From Bacteroidota bacterium (GTDB lineage: Bacteria; Bacteroidota; Ignavibacteria; UBA10030; UBA8401): a stretch of 46,911 nucleotides of DNA. Made by a program: the position numbers and the translations under genes. This document shows, one piece after another, positions 1-8,141 of this stretch. Below the pieces are notes generated by a model. That model saw only the letters and a program-made list of their open reading frames with translations, ran no database searches and was not told the DNA's origin. The DNA is taken from contig JACFMZ010000008.1 in the NCBI GenBank assembly GCA_019455105.1, forward strand, positions 1 to 46,911, read 5' to 3'. Every line of letters begins with the position of its first letter. Position 1 is the first letter of the stretch.

Positions 1-652
1 ATTGGTTACTTTTTCTGTCGGCAGAAGCGATAGTTTAAAAACTATGCAGTATAAGCTGACAACAATCGGCAAAGGAAGCAATAGTTCCGGCGCTCCGTTT
101 ATTGCTGTACTTGTTACCAGAATGAAAGATAACGTCAATATTTTACAAGCCGATACCATCTATGCGGAAAGTTCAATAAACTTTGACGGCATTGAAGCAG
201 CATTTAATTTTCCAACAGACGATGTTCCGCAAAGCGGAAATATTTTTTATGTCAACAGCGTTGTTCCTGTTCCTCCAACGCTGGCGGATAAATACCGGTT
301 TGTTCTTAAAGGAGCTTCGGTAAATAACGCCGTTATTAAAGAGAATCTTTCAACAATAAAAGTCGTTCCCAATCCCTATATCGTTTCATCGCTATTCGAA
401 CCGGAATTCGGCGAATTACGGAGAGAGCCGATACGACAGATTCAATTTACCAACCTTCCACCGGAATGTACAATTTATATTTTTACGGTTGATGCAAATC
501 TTGTAAAAACGCTGCACCATAATTCCTCTTCCGGCACAGAGCCGTGGGATTTGAAATCCGAAGGCGGCAGAGAAATTGCCTCAGGAGTATATATGGTTCT
601 CGTAAAAACCAAAACCGACCAGTATATGAACCGATTTGCAGTAATAAAATAA
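1..652 (+). CDS. C-terminal part of a large secreted protein (5' end outside window)
   Basis: The reading frame is open from the left edge, so only the last ~216 residues are visible and the true start is upstream. The C-terminal ~105 residues have the layout of an exported-protein terminal domain of this lineage: a VVPNPY motif (about residues 120-125 of the visible part), then alternating beta-strand sequence, a glycine/tryptophan turn (EPWDLKSEGG) and a final IASGVYMVLVKT strand. This resembles T9SS-type C-terminal sorting or FlgD-like Ig domains, so export to the cell surface is inferred. The stop is only 4 bases before the PorV-like gene, so the two are probably cotranscribed. The catalytic or binding part, if any, is not in the window. 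Confidence 0.7.
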   Translation, partial: LVTFSVGRSDSLKTMQYKLTTIGKGSNSSGAPFIAVLVTRMKDNVNILQADTIYAESSINFDGIEAAFNFPTDDVPQSGNIFYVNSVVPVPPTLADKYRFVLKGASVNNAVIKENLSTIKVVPNPYIVSSLFEPEFGELRREPIRQIQFTNLPPECTIYIFTVDANLVKTLHHNSSSGTEPWDLKSEGGREIASGVYMVLVKTKTDQYMNRFAVIK

Positions 653-656
653 TGAG

Positions 657-1655
657 ATGAAGATGAAAAAGAACATTTTAGTCAGCATACTTTTTTTCAC
701 CGCCGCAGCACTCTCTCAAAACGCAAACTTAGGAACATCGGCGGCAAAATTTCTGCAGATTCCGATCAGCGCAAGAGCTTCGGGAATGGGAGGCGCCTAT
801 ATTGCCACGGCGGATGACGCTACGTCGCTCTTCTGGAATCCTGCCGGCAGCGCAAAAATTGAAAGCGACGCGGCACATTTTTCCTATTTGAATCTTTATT
901 CGCAATTCGATTTTAACGCCGCCGCAATTTCTCATTATATGGGAGATGCCGGAGTAATTTCCGGAAGTTTTATTTCGCTTTCTATGGGGAAAACAGAAAT
1001 TACCACGGAAGAACAGCCGAACGGTACGGGAAGATATTACGACGCGCAGGATCTTGCGCTCGGGTTAACATATGCCGTAAGACTTTCCAATGAATTTAAT
1101 ATCGGCATAACGGCAAAATATATTCATCAGCGAATTTGGAATGAAACAGCCGAAGGAATTGCGTTTGATATTGGAACGCAGTACAGAGTTGATTTTAATA
1201 ATTTAATTATTGCCATGTGCATGACGAACTTCGGCTCCGATTTGCGTTTCGACGGAGAAGATCTTAATATTAATTATTTACGAAATCAAAACTATCCCAT
1301 CAGCCGTTTAGCACCGGGAAGACTGCAGACAAGCGATGATCCGCTTCCGTTAAATTTTCAAATCGGCGCGGCAATGGATTTTTATAATGACGAAATGTTT
1401 ACCCTGCGGGGCGAAATTGATGCCTCGCATCCGAACGACAACAACGAACGGCTGAATGCAGGAATTGAAGCAAGTTTTTATAAAAGAATTTTCCTCCGCG
1501 TCGGAGAGCGGATAAATTATGATGATGAAAATTTAACCTTCGGCGCCGGCGTTACTATTCCGCTGATGAACAGCAATATTCGTTTTGATTTTTCGTATGC
1601 AAATTTTATTCTGCTTCCTGATCTTTACCGTTACTCCATTGAAATAGAATTTTGA
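657..1655 (+). CDS. PorV/PorQ-family outer membrane beta-barrel protein
   Basis: A 332-residue protein with an N-terminal signal peptide (basic MKMKKN, hydrophobic core, cleavage near ALSQ-NA). Right after it comes the family hallmark: AAKFLQIPISARASGMGGAY followed by ATADDATSLFWNPAG, the N-terminal signature of the PorV/PorQ/UPF0164 barrel family. The rest is alternating beta-strand sequence ending in an aromatic strand with terminal F. PorV proteins are T9SS shuttle or outer-membrane components that receive cargo bearing C-terminal sorting domains, which fits the two flanking secreted proteins. ATG at 657 is the first start after the preceding stop; ATG 663 (MKKNIL) is equally possible. Function is inferred from the family; which PorV-like subtype it is cannot be told. 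Confidence 0.85.
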   Translation: MKMKKNILVSILFFTAAALSQNANLGTSAAKFLQIPISARASGMGGAYIATADDATSLFWNPAGSAKIESDAAHFSYLNLYSQFDFNAAAISHYMGDAGVISGSFISLSMGKTEITTEEQPNGTGRYYDAQDLALGLTYAVRLSNEFNIGITAKYIHQRIWNETAEGIAFDIGTQYRVDFNNLIIAMCMTNFGSDLRFDGEDLNINYLRNQNYPISRLAPGRLQTSDDPLPLNFQIGAAMDFYNDEMFTLRGEIDASHPNDNNERLNAGIEASFYKRIFLRVGERINYDDENLTFGAGVTIPLMNSNIRFDFSYANFILLPDLYRYSIEIEF

Positions 1656-1658
1656 ACA

Positions 1659-3707
1659 ATGGTTTGGAAAAACACACGATTCAGCGGAACCGAAAAATTT
1701 TTCTTCGTTCTGGCGTATTTGCTGAATGTCGTTGTTTCGTATTCCCAGGGTTCGGTGTTATTAACCGGCGGCGGTTCGGAAAACTATAACGATTGGTCCG
1801 ATGCGCCGTACCAATGGATGGTGCAAAAAGCAACAAATAAAAAAATCCTTGTACTTCATTACAGTACGGTTTCAACGTTTCTTCCCGATTATTTCAAGTC
1901 ACTGGGAGCCGCACAATCCGTCAGTCTCGCGGTCCCTTCTTCCTCTGCTGATGACTCAACAATTTTCAATACTATCCTAACCTACGACGGAATATTTTTA
2001 CGCGGCGGCGATCAATGGGAATATATTTCCCAGTGGAAAGGAACCCTGACGGAAAAAGCCATTCAGCAGGTTTTTCAGCGCGGCGGAGTCATTGGCGGAA
2101 CAAGCGCCGGAGCAATGGTGCTGAGTAAAATAATTTGCGATGCAAAAATAACCAGTGTCGATCCGCGTACTGCTCTTAAAAACCCTTTAGGCGCGCAGAT
2201 AACATTTACGAATAATTTTTTAGGATTTGTTCCGAACAGTATCTGCGATACACATTTTTACGAGCGGGGAAGAATCGGCAGACTGATTGCCATGCTGGCT
2301 CTGTATCATCAGCAAAAAAATGAATGGCTGACCGGAATCGGGATTGATGACGGAACCGCACTGGCAATTGATTCGTCTCTTCATGCCGTTGTCTTTGGTT
2401 CCGGAGTTGTCTCAATTCTTACGGCAAAGCCCGCAACAATGTATCAGATAAAACCGGGTAAACCTTTTGAAATTTTTAATTTACGTCTGAAACAATATAC
2501 GAACGGCGCCGCATTTACTTTGAATAATCTTGAAGTACTCTCCTTTCCGGCAAACACATTTTCGTTTTCTGCAGATACGTACGAAGAATCTTCTGCCAGC
2601 TTCATTCTGGATGGAAGCGGCGCGTTTGCCGATTGGCAGCGAAGCAGCGGTTCATTATCGAAATTCATCAATGCCTTCAATCTCAACGATACCATCGGAT
2701 TAGTAACCGACTCTCCTTCTCTTTCAGAAATTCAAAATCTGCAGAACTATTTTTCACAAAAATCAATTCCTTATCTTCTGCTGAACGCCTCTGTCACAAA
2801 TTTATCTTCTTCAACATTCATGGATTCGGTACAGAGCTGTAACGGATTTATCTTCTGCGGAATTTCCTCCAATGCGGTTGATATCTTATCGGATAAAGAA
2901 AATCCAATCGGCGCTCTGTTCAAAAATAAAAAGAATCTTCTTGCTCCTTTTCTTTTTCTCGGCGACGCTGTAAAAATTGTCGGAAGCAATAATATCAACG
3001 GAACGGAGCTCTCTGCCACCGCGGCGTATCGGGGACGATTGACGCTTTCCTCAGGCCTTCATTGGATTTCATCGACATTGTGGATTTCGCGTTCGTATGA
3101 AAATCCTGATTATCTTGAAAATCGTTTTTCCGGAATATTCTGGGGAATCGGAAAAACAAAATCCTCATTCGGTATATTGGCGGATGCCGGGACAAGCATA
3201 CAAATCAGCAATTCAAAAATTCAAGTCAGCGGATATTCGCCGGTGATAATTATTGATGCCTCAGAAAATGCTGCTTCATCATTTCCTGAATACCGCGCAT
3301 CAAGCAGCATTGGACCGCGGCAGAATTGCGCTTTCTCTGAAATTACCATCCATGTCATTGCCGAACCTTCAGTGTTTGATTTTAAAACAGGCAATGTTGT
3401 TGCTTCAACGACGGAAAATAATATGTCCGTCTATCATCATCAGTTTATGCTGGAGCAAAATTTCCCTAATCCGTTTAATCCGCACACGCAAATACGTTTT
3501 TCCATTCCCGAAGAGGATAATGTTGACCTTACTCTGGTGGATCTGCTCGGCAGAAGGATATCAACATTGTTTCACGGAACATTGAGCGCCGGAACTCACT
3601 CCATCAATTTTTCCAGCAGCGGATATAATCTTTCCAGCGGTGTTTACTTTTACTTGCTGCACACATCGCGAGGGGTTATAGTTAAGAAGATGATGATATT
3701 GAAATAA
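1659..3707 (+). CDS. Exported cyanophycinase-like peptidase (family S51) with T9SS sorting domain
   Basis: A 682-residue protein with signal-like N-terminus (FFFVLAYLLNVVVSYSQ). Residues ~31-250 carry the S51/cyanophycinase motifs in order: LLTGGGS (35-40), FLRGGDQ (113-119), nucleophile motif GGTSAGA (146-152, Ser149), DTHFYERGRIGRL (197-209) and GIGIDDGTAL. Cyanophycinases cut beta-Asp-Arg dipeptides from cyanophycin; related S51 enzymes cut other Asp-containing peptides, so the substrate here is not known. The last ~85 residues form a type A T9SS sorting domain (EQNFPNPFNP, LVDLLGRRIS, SSGVYFYLLHT, KKMMILK), so surface delivery or secretion is inferred. The ~300 residues between have no recognised domain. 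The start lies 3 bases after the PorV-like stop, making an operon. Confidence 0.82.
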   Translation: MVWKNTRFSGTEKFFFVLAYLLNVVVSYSQGSVLLTGGGSENYNDWSDAPYQWMVQKATNKKILVLHYSTVSTFLPDYFKSLGAAQSVSLAVPSSSADDSTIFNTILTYDGIFLRGGDQWEYISQWKGTLTEKAIQQVFQRGGVIGGTSAGAMVLSKIICDAKITSVDPRTALKNPLGAQITFTNNFLGFVPNSICDTHFYERGRIGRLIAMLALYHQQKNEWLTGIGIDDGTALAIDSSLHAVVFGSGVVSILTAKPATMYQIKPGKPFEIFNLRLKQYTNGAAFTLNNLEVLSFPANTFSFSADTYEESSASFILDGSGAFADWQRSSGSLSKFINAFNLNDTIGLVTDSPSLSEIQNLQNYFSQKSIPYLLLNASVTNLSSSTFMDSVQSCNGFIFCGISSNAVDILSDKENPIGALFKNKKNLLAPFLFLGDAVKIVGSNNINGTELSATAAYRGRLTLSSGLHWISSTLWISRSYENPDYLENRFSGIFWGIGKTKSSFGILADAGTSIQISNSKIQVSGYSPVIIIDASENAASSFPEYRASSSIGPRQNCAFSEITIHVIAEPSVFDFKTGNVVASTTENNMSVYHHQFMLEQNFPNPFNPHTQIRFSIPEEDNVDLTLVDLLGRRISTLFHGTLSAGTHSINFSSSGYNLSSGVYFYLLHTSRGVIVKKMMILK

Positions 3708-3715
3708 AAAGCAGG

Positions 3716-3750
3716 AAGAAACTGTTGCCCTTAGAGATTTCTCGTTTCTT
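3716..3750. terminator. Possible weak bidirectional terminator between convergent genes
   Basis: AAGAAAC (3716-3722) pairs with GTTTCTT (3744-3750), with a smaller AGAG/CTCT pair inside the loop, and T-rich sequence follows on the + strand. It lies in the 80-base gap between two convergent operons. The stem is short and AT-rich, so this is only a suggestion. Confidence 0.3.
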
Positions 3751-3787
3751 TTACGTTTTTACTTATTAGACTGCAGCAATTTTAATT

Positions 3788-4567
3788 TTACTTCAATCGA
3801 AAATTAAACGTAATCGTACAGATTTGTTCAACTTGCGGCTGGGCGCTGAGAAGCGGTTCAAATTTCCATAAGCGCACTTTTTCAATGGAAGCATTTTCAA
3901 GACGGGTCTCTCCTTTTTGAGCGGGCTGCACGGAACGGACCGTTCCGTTGGGAAGAACAACAACGCGGAGTTTTATTTGTGCCTCTACATTTACTCCTTT
4001 GGGATATACCGGCATATCGCCGCTTGTTAATTTCCGGTTTCCGCCTCCTGCCCACACCATAGAAAACGACGGCGTACTTCCCAGTGCGCCGGCATCAGCT
4101 CCCGAACCGAACGGCGTTGCAACCTGGGCATCTGTTGTGCCGGGAGATTTTCCAAGAGCATTTTCTTTTGTGCCGGTTCCGGTTGAAGAATAGGCGCTGC
4201 GACGGTCTTCTGATGCGGCGCTTTTCCCGGTATTTTGCAGCGTCGGCGCATCGGCAGTTATTGTTTTGGATTTCGACTGAACGGAAATTGCTTCGTTAGA
4301 CATATCAATGAAACGTCTCGTCGGCAGCGTTACGGAGTTATCGCTTTGCTGTTCCTGCTGTCCGCTGACCCGTGGAGAATTTTCCGTCGGAGGAACTTCG
4401 GGAATCGGCAATTCCGTAGAAGTAATACTTCCCCACGTCATTTCCACAAACTGAGGCTCTATAACATATTGATGAACGGCAGAAAAATAAAGCGTAATGC
4501 CGAGAAGAATGTGAAAACAAATGGAAGCAATCCATCCTGTTCTATATTCGCGGGAAGCGTGAACCAT
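3788..4567 (-). CDS. tonB: TonB-family energy transducer
   Basis: A 259-residue protein. Residues ~10-30 form the single N-terminal membrane anchor (TGWIASICFHILLGITLYFSA). A low-complexity Ser/Thr/Gly-rich periplasmic linker follows (~40-165), and residues ~170-259 match the TonB C-terminal domain: VYPKGVNVEAQIKLRVVVLPNGTV region, then IEKVRLWKFEPL and a final TITFNF strand. TonB passes proton-motive energy from ExbB/ExbD to outer-membrane proteins. The start ATG overlaps the exbD stop by one base (TAATG), so translation is coupled. The linker is not notably proline-rich, unlike classical TonB. Confidence 0.82.
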   Translation of the reverse strand: MVHASREYRTGWIASICFHILLGITLYFSAVHQYVIEPQFVEMTWGSITSTELPIPEVPPTENSPRVSGQQEQQSDNSVTLPTRRFIDMSNEAISVQSKSKTITADAPTLQNTGKSAASEDRRSAYSSTGTGTKENALGKSPGTTDAQVATPFGSGADAGALGSTPSFSMVWAGGGNRKLTSGDMPVYPKGVNVEAQIKLRVVVLPNGTVRSVQPAQKGETRLENASIEKVRLWKFEPLLSAQPQVEQICTITFNFRLK

Positions 4568-4977
4568 TATTCGTTACTATCGGAAGGTTGAGTTGCAATC
4601 ATAAATCTTTGTGCACCGACTCCTTTTGCCACATCAATCACTTCAACGGCGCGCTGTAATTCCACATCCTTATCGGCTTTAATAATAACAACCTGATCTT
4701 TATTTCTGTCTAAAATCGGGATAAGTTTTTGTGCCAGCGTTTTTGTTGTTACTTCGTCGGTGTTCAAGTATAATTTTCCGGAACTCATAATGGTAACAAC
4801 CGTCTGACGGTCAGTCTGCATTTCACCCGATTGGGCTTTTGGAAGAGCAACTTTAAGTCCGGGAAGCGAGACAAACGACGATGAAAGCAGAAAAAAGATT
4901 AACAGCTGCAGAACAATATCGGTCAGTGAAGCGTAATTAAAAGCCGGTTCAATTTTATGTTGTGTTTGAAATTTCAT
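4567..4977 (-). CDS. exbD: Biopolymer transport protein ExbD/TolR family
   Basis: A 136-residue protein of normal family length. A single membrane segment at ~18-40 contains the essential Asp in the family pattern SLTDIVLQLLIFFLLSSSF (Asp20), the residue that takes part in proton translocation. The periplasmic domain follows with the family pattern YLNTDEVT...LIPILDRNKDQVVIIKADKDV. It works in the inner membrane with ExbB and TonB. It sits 2 bases after exbB and overlaps tonB, within a six-gene operon. Confidence 0.9.
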   Translation of the reverse strand: MKFQTQHKIEPAFNYASLTDIVLQLLIFFLLSSSFVSLPGLKVALPKAQSGEMQTDRQTVVTIMSSGKLYLNTDEVTTKTLAQKLIPILDRNKDQVVIIKADKDVELQRAVEVIDVAKGVGAQRFMIATQPSDSNE

Positions 4978-4979
4978 TG

Positions 4980-5702
4980 TTATTCGTTCTTCGGTTCAAA
5001 AAAATCATCATCAGAAAAAACAGTCCGCTTCGGTTTCGATGCCGTCTTTTCGGAAGCGGGAGCCGCCGCAGTTGCGGCATGTTCATCCATACCGTTGGTG
5101 CGCATTAACGAAAGAAACTCTTCAACGCTGGTTTCAATTTCAAACACAAAGCGGTTGACTTTACTGACAAAAAAATTATAGAAATAAAGCGCCGGAATTC
5201 CGACTAACAAACCGAACGCCGTCGTTAACATGGCTTCCCAAATTCCGCCGGCAAGTATTCCGGGGTTAACATTTCCGCCGAGCTGCTGAATTGTTTGAAA
5301 CGCGGCAATCATACCGGTAACAGTTCCAAGAAATCCGAGCATCGGCGCAATGCCCGCCATATTTGCCAGAAGCGAAAGTCTCTTTTCTAACAGAAAAATT
5401 TCTTCTTTGCCGGCAAGTTCAATAGCATCTTTTACGCTCTGCATTCCCTGGTTGTACCGGAGAATTCCGCTTTTCAGAATGTTAGCAACCGGCGCCTGAA
5501 CTTTGGAACACGCTTCCGATGCCCCGGCAATATCATTCCGCGAAAGTGAACTGCGGATTTTCACCATTAACTGCTTCGGGTCGTATTTTGATTTTTGCAG
5601 CACAATGTATTTTTCAATAATAACGGCAACGGTAACCAACGAACAAAGGAGAATAGGCCACATCACTAATCCTCCTTTGCTAAAAAGCTCAAGCATGTTC
5701 AT
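4980..5702 (-). CDS. exbB: MotA/TolQ/ExbB proton channel family protein
   Basis: A 240-residue protein with membrane segments near 13-30 (VMWPILLCSLVTVAVIIEKY), 113-135 and 155-180. The conserved core MAGIAPMLGFLGTVTGMIAAF and the third-helix GGIWEAMLTTAFGLLVGIPALYFYNFF are diagnostic for ExbB/TolQ. The channel subunit assembles as a pentamer around ExbD and energises TonB. The C-terminal ~35 residues are Ala/Lys/Asp-rich and cytoplasmic. The start is chosen at the first ATG (MNMLELFSKGG, the usual N-terminus in this branch). The preceding SPOR gene ends 18 bases upstream. Confidence 0.9.
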   Translation of the reverse strand: MNMLELFSKGGLVMWPILLCSLVTVAVIIEKYIVLQKSKYDPKQLMVKIRSSLSRNDIAGASEACSKVQAPVANILKSGILRYNQGMQSVKDAIELAGKEEIFLLEKRLSLLANMAGIAPMLGFLGTVTGMIAAFQTIQQLGGNVNPGILAGGIWEAMLTTAFGLLVGIPALYFYNFFVSKVNRFVFEIETSVEEFLSLMRTNGMDEHAATAAAPASEKTASKPKRTVFSDDDFFEPKNE

Positions 5703-5720
5703 GCTAAATTTTCCCTCACG

Positions 5721-6332
5721 TTATTGATTAACTTTTACGATCGCATAATTATTTTCGAGCATGTGAACTATTTTATCGCCCTGCGCCTTGGCAAGCGAAC
5801 GAGATTCAAACCGCCCGATGCAGACGCGATACCATCCGCCCATTCGTTCAACAAACGCAGGATAGCCGGCATTTGAATATGCTCTTGCCTGCGCATTGGC
5901 TTTTTCTTCGCTCGTAAAAGAAGAAATTTGAACAGAATACATTCCTGTTCCCATAACAATATTGGAAGGAGCTTTCTTATCAACACTCTTGGTTCGTTTA
6001 TCCCGGTCAGTTCCTTTCGGTTCAACAATTGTTGTATTTTCTTTCGGCTGACCGGTATCCACGGCTTCTGTTTGAAGCATGGAATCCGAACTCATCTGCT
6101 GCATGGTATCAATCGTCGGCGGAATATATTCATCTTCCACAGGAATGTTGACGACAACCGGCTGCGGTTTTTTCTTACCCCATAATTTTACAACACCGGT
6201 TTTATTTAATAAAAACGCGGCGACGGCTAACCCGACAACAGCAATTAACACATACAATAACAGTTTTGAAGATCCGCCTCCTCCCGATGATGCTTTCCCG
6301 GATGATTCTCCTTTAACATTTAGATTAGGCAT
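5721..6332 (-). CDS. Membrane-anchored SPOR-domain protein
   Basis: A 203-residue protein with a short Gly/Ser-rich cytoplasmic tail, one membrane segment (~24-42, LLLYVLIAVVGLAVAAFLL), a Lys/Asp/Thr-rich periplasmic linker and a C-terminal SPOR domain (~128-203: MYSVQISSFTSEEKANAQA, then GGWYRVCIGRF). SPOR domains bind peptidoglycan whose glycan strands lack stem peptides. It lies between the barrel gene and exbB, suggesting a structural link between the Ton motor and the cell wall; that is inference. A good Shine-Dalgarno sequence (AAGGAGA, 7 bases before ATG) supports the start. Confidence 0.85.
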   Translation of the reverse strand: MPNLNVKGESSGKASSGGGGSSKLLLYVLIAVVGLAVAAFLLNKTGVVKLWGKKKPQPVVVNIPVEDEYIPPTIDTMQQMSSDSMLQTEAVDTGQPKENTTIVEPKGTDRDKRTKSVDKKAPSNIVMGTGMYSVQISSFTSEEKANAQARAYSNAGYPAFVERMGGWYRVCIGRFESRSLAKAQGDKIVHMLENNYAIVKVNQ

Positions 6333-6368
6333 TGTAATCTCTCCTTTTGAGAAATGATTGTGAAATTC

Positions 6369-8141
6369 TTACCAGCTGTAACTTGCACCGAGCATAAGAT
6401 ACAGTGTGCGTTCTTGATATCCGTTCCAGAGATAATATTTTTGAGAAAGTGCGTTTCCTAACTCGCCGTACGCACGAATGCGATCGAACAACAGCATATC
6501 AACTTTTATTCCGGTGTATACATATGCTGCGTTTTTATGAGTGCTGGCAAAATTTGTGTACCGCGAACCGATATATTCCGCCGTTACTTCAACATTCAAC
6601 CCCATTTCAAACGCATGATACGCAACCGTTCCGAAACTCAGCGCCGGAACATACGGCATACTGTGTGAAGAATCTTTTTGTTCTTCGCGCATCGTCTTCA
6701 GATATGCTTTAATTGTCGTTCGATCATCTGAACGATAAGCAATGGAGACATCAAAAACCGTAGAACGTACGCCTGAAAGATAAAGAACTTCCCACAATTT
6801 TGCATCATTAGAATCTAAAAAAGTTTGATAATTATTCATCAACCGATAGCGGAATTTCCCCGCCGCCGTCCACCGTTCTGCCAGTTTTGCTTCCATTCCC
6901 GTAGCAATTTCAACAGGAATATCGGTATGCGCCATCGGCGAGCTGAACGTAATATACTTATTCTTTTGAACAGTACCGGCTAACGTATTTCGCTGCACTG
7001 CCGGAGAAAACTGCACAAAGGCAGAAATTCCTTCCAGCAGAAAATATTGTACATCTACCTGCGGAAATAATCTTCCGGCTGCCGCGCCGACAGCACCGCG
7101 ATAGAGATATTGACGCAGAGAAAAATTTACCTGCAGATTGGAAAGAAGCATTGTCCTGCCGTCGAGCCGCAGAACAAACCATTGCCCTGTTTGATACGAA
7201 AGCGGGGGCGGCGCCGCTACATCATACGAAGTAATGCGGTAATCCATCTGTCCGCGAAGCACAAACTCGCCGAACTGCGTTGATGCCGTTCCGGAAAGAA
7301 AAAAATCCCGCTCGGCAGATATAATAGAATCTTTTGCGGAATATCTTGAAAATCCAACGACGCCTGTATAATCAAATCCGTTCAGCGAACGATACGGCAG
7401 CGCATAGCGCGAACCCAATCCGAGAGATGTATGAAAATAACTGAGATCGCGAAGACGGTTCGGCGAAGGTGAAGCAAACGCTTTGTACGCATCACGGTCG
7501 TACTGCATTGTTCCGGAAATTTGCATATACGGAAGAAACGTGGAAGAATCGGGCATCACATATTTCCCCTGCGTGCCGAATCCTCCCTTCCACCAATCGC
7601 CGTTGGGAACATATCCGTTGCTTTGTTGATAGTAACCGTTCAGCATATAAGAATTCATCTGGTCATGCTGTCCGAACCAGCCGTCGAGAACCGGTGTAGT
7701 ATAAAAACCGATTCCGGCAAATACTTTTCCGTTTAACGGCTGCGGCTGCGGAACAAAACTTTTACTCTGCTTCGGTTCAAACTCGCTGCCGATAAAAAGT
7801 TTACGCGAACCGGCAACCGGTTTTTCCGGCGAATAAATTTTTTCTTCGTCAAAACTTTCTTTCTTTACCGTCGGGGCAGAAATTTGTTCCTGCCCGGTAA
7901 TAACAAATTCCGGAAGATCAATTTTCGGCAGCGGTGTTTCTGTTTTCTCCTGTACCGCTTCTTGAGACGGAAGCGCAACATCGCGCTGCGGAATTGCTTC
8001 TTTCTTTTCCTGCGCGAAAGAACGGCACGAAAGAAGAACGACCATAAAGAGTATTTTTCTTTTCTGTTTTAATTGAACGGCAAGTTTTCCTATTCCGGTA
8101 GGAATGAAACACATCGTCGTCATCAACAATCGCTTCTTCAT
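6369..8141 (-). CDS. Outer membrane beta-barrel protein with TonB-box-like motif
   Basis: A 590-residue protein. The first ATG gives a 4-base ATGA overlap with the upstream TPR gene, but the signal peptide core is at ~29-44 (ILFMVVLLSCRSFAQ), so a start further in is possible. Residues ~45-75 are Pro/Glu/Lys-rich, followed by LPEFVITGQE (76-85), which resembles a TonB box (consensus like E-V-V-V-T-G). From ~125 on there is alternating aromatic beta-strand sequence to a terminal Tyr-Ser-Trp, typical of barrel proteins. No plug domain was recognised, so it is not a standard TonB-dependent receptor. Its place between a YbgF-like TPR protein and exbBD-tonB supports an energised outer-membrane role. 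Confidence 0.7.
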   Translation of the reverse strand: MKKRLLMTTMCFIPTGIGKLAVQLKQKRKILFMVVLLSCRSFAQEKKEAIPQRDVALPSQEAVQEKTETPLPKIDLPEFVITGQEQISAPTVKKESFDEEKIYSPEKPVAGSRKLFIGSEFEPKQSKSFVPQPQPLNGKVFAGIGFYTTPVLDGWFGQHDQMNSYMLNGYYQQSNGYVPNGDWWKGGFGTQGKYVMPDSSTFLPYMQISGTMQYDRDAYKAFASPSPNRLRDLSYFHTSLGLGSRYALPYRSLNGFDYTGVVGFSRYSAKDSIISAERDFFLSGTASTQFGEFVLRGQMDYRITSYDVAAPPPLSYQTGQWFVLRLDGRTMLLSNLQVNFSLRQYLYRGAVGAAAGRLFPQVDVQYFLLEGISAFVQFSPAVQRNTLAGTVQKNKYITFSSPMAHTDIPVEIATGMEAKLAERWTAAGKFRYRLMNNYQTFLDSNDAKLWEVLYLSGVRSTVFDVSIAYRSDDRTTIKAYLKTMREEQKDSSHSMPYVPALSFGTVAYHAFEMGLNVEVTAEYIGSRYTNFASTHKNAAYVYTGIKVDMLLFDRIRAYGELGNALSQKYYLWNGYQERTLYLMLGASYSW

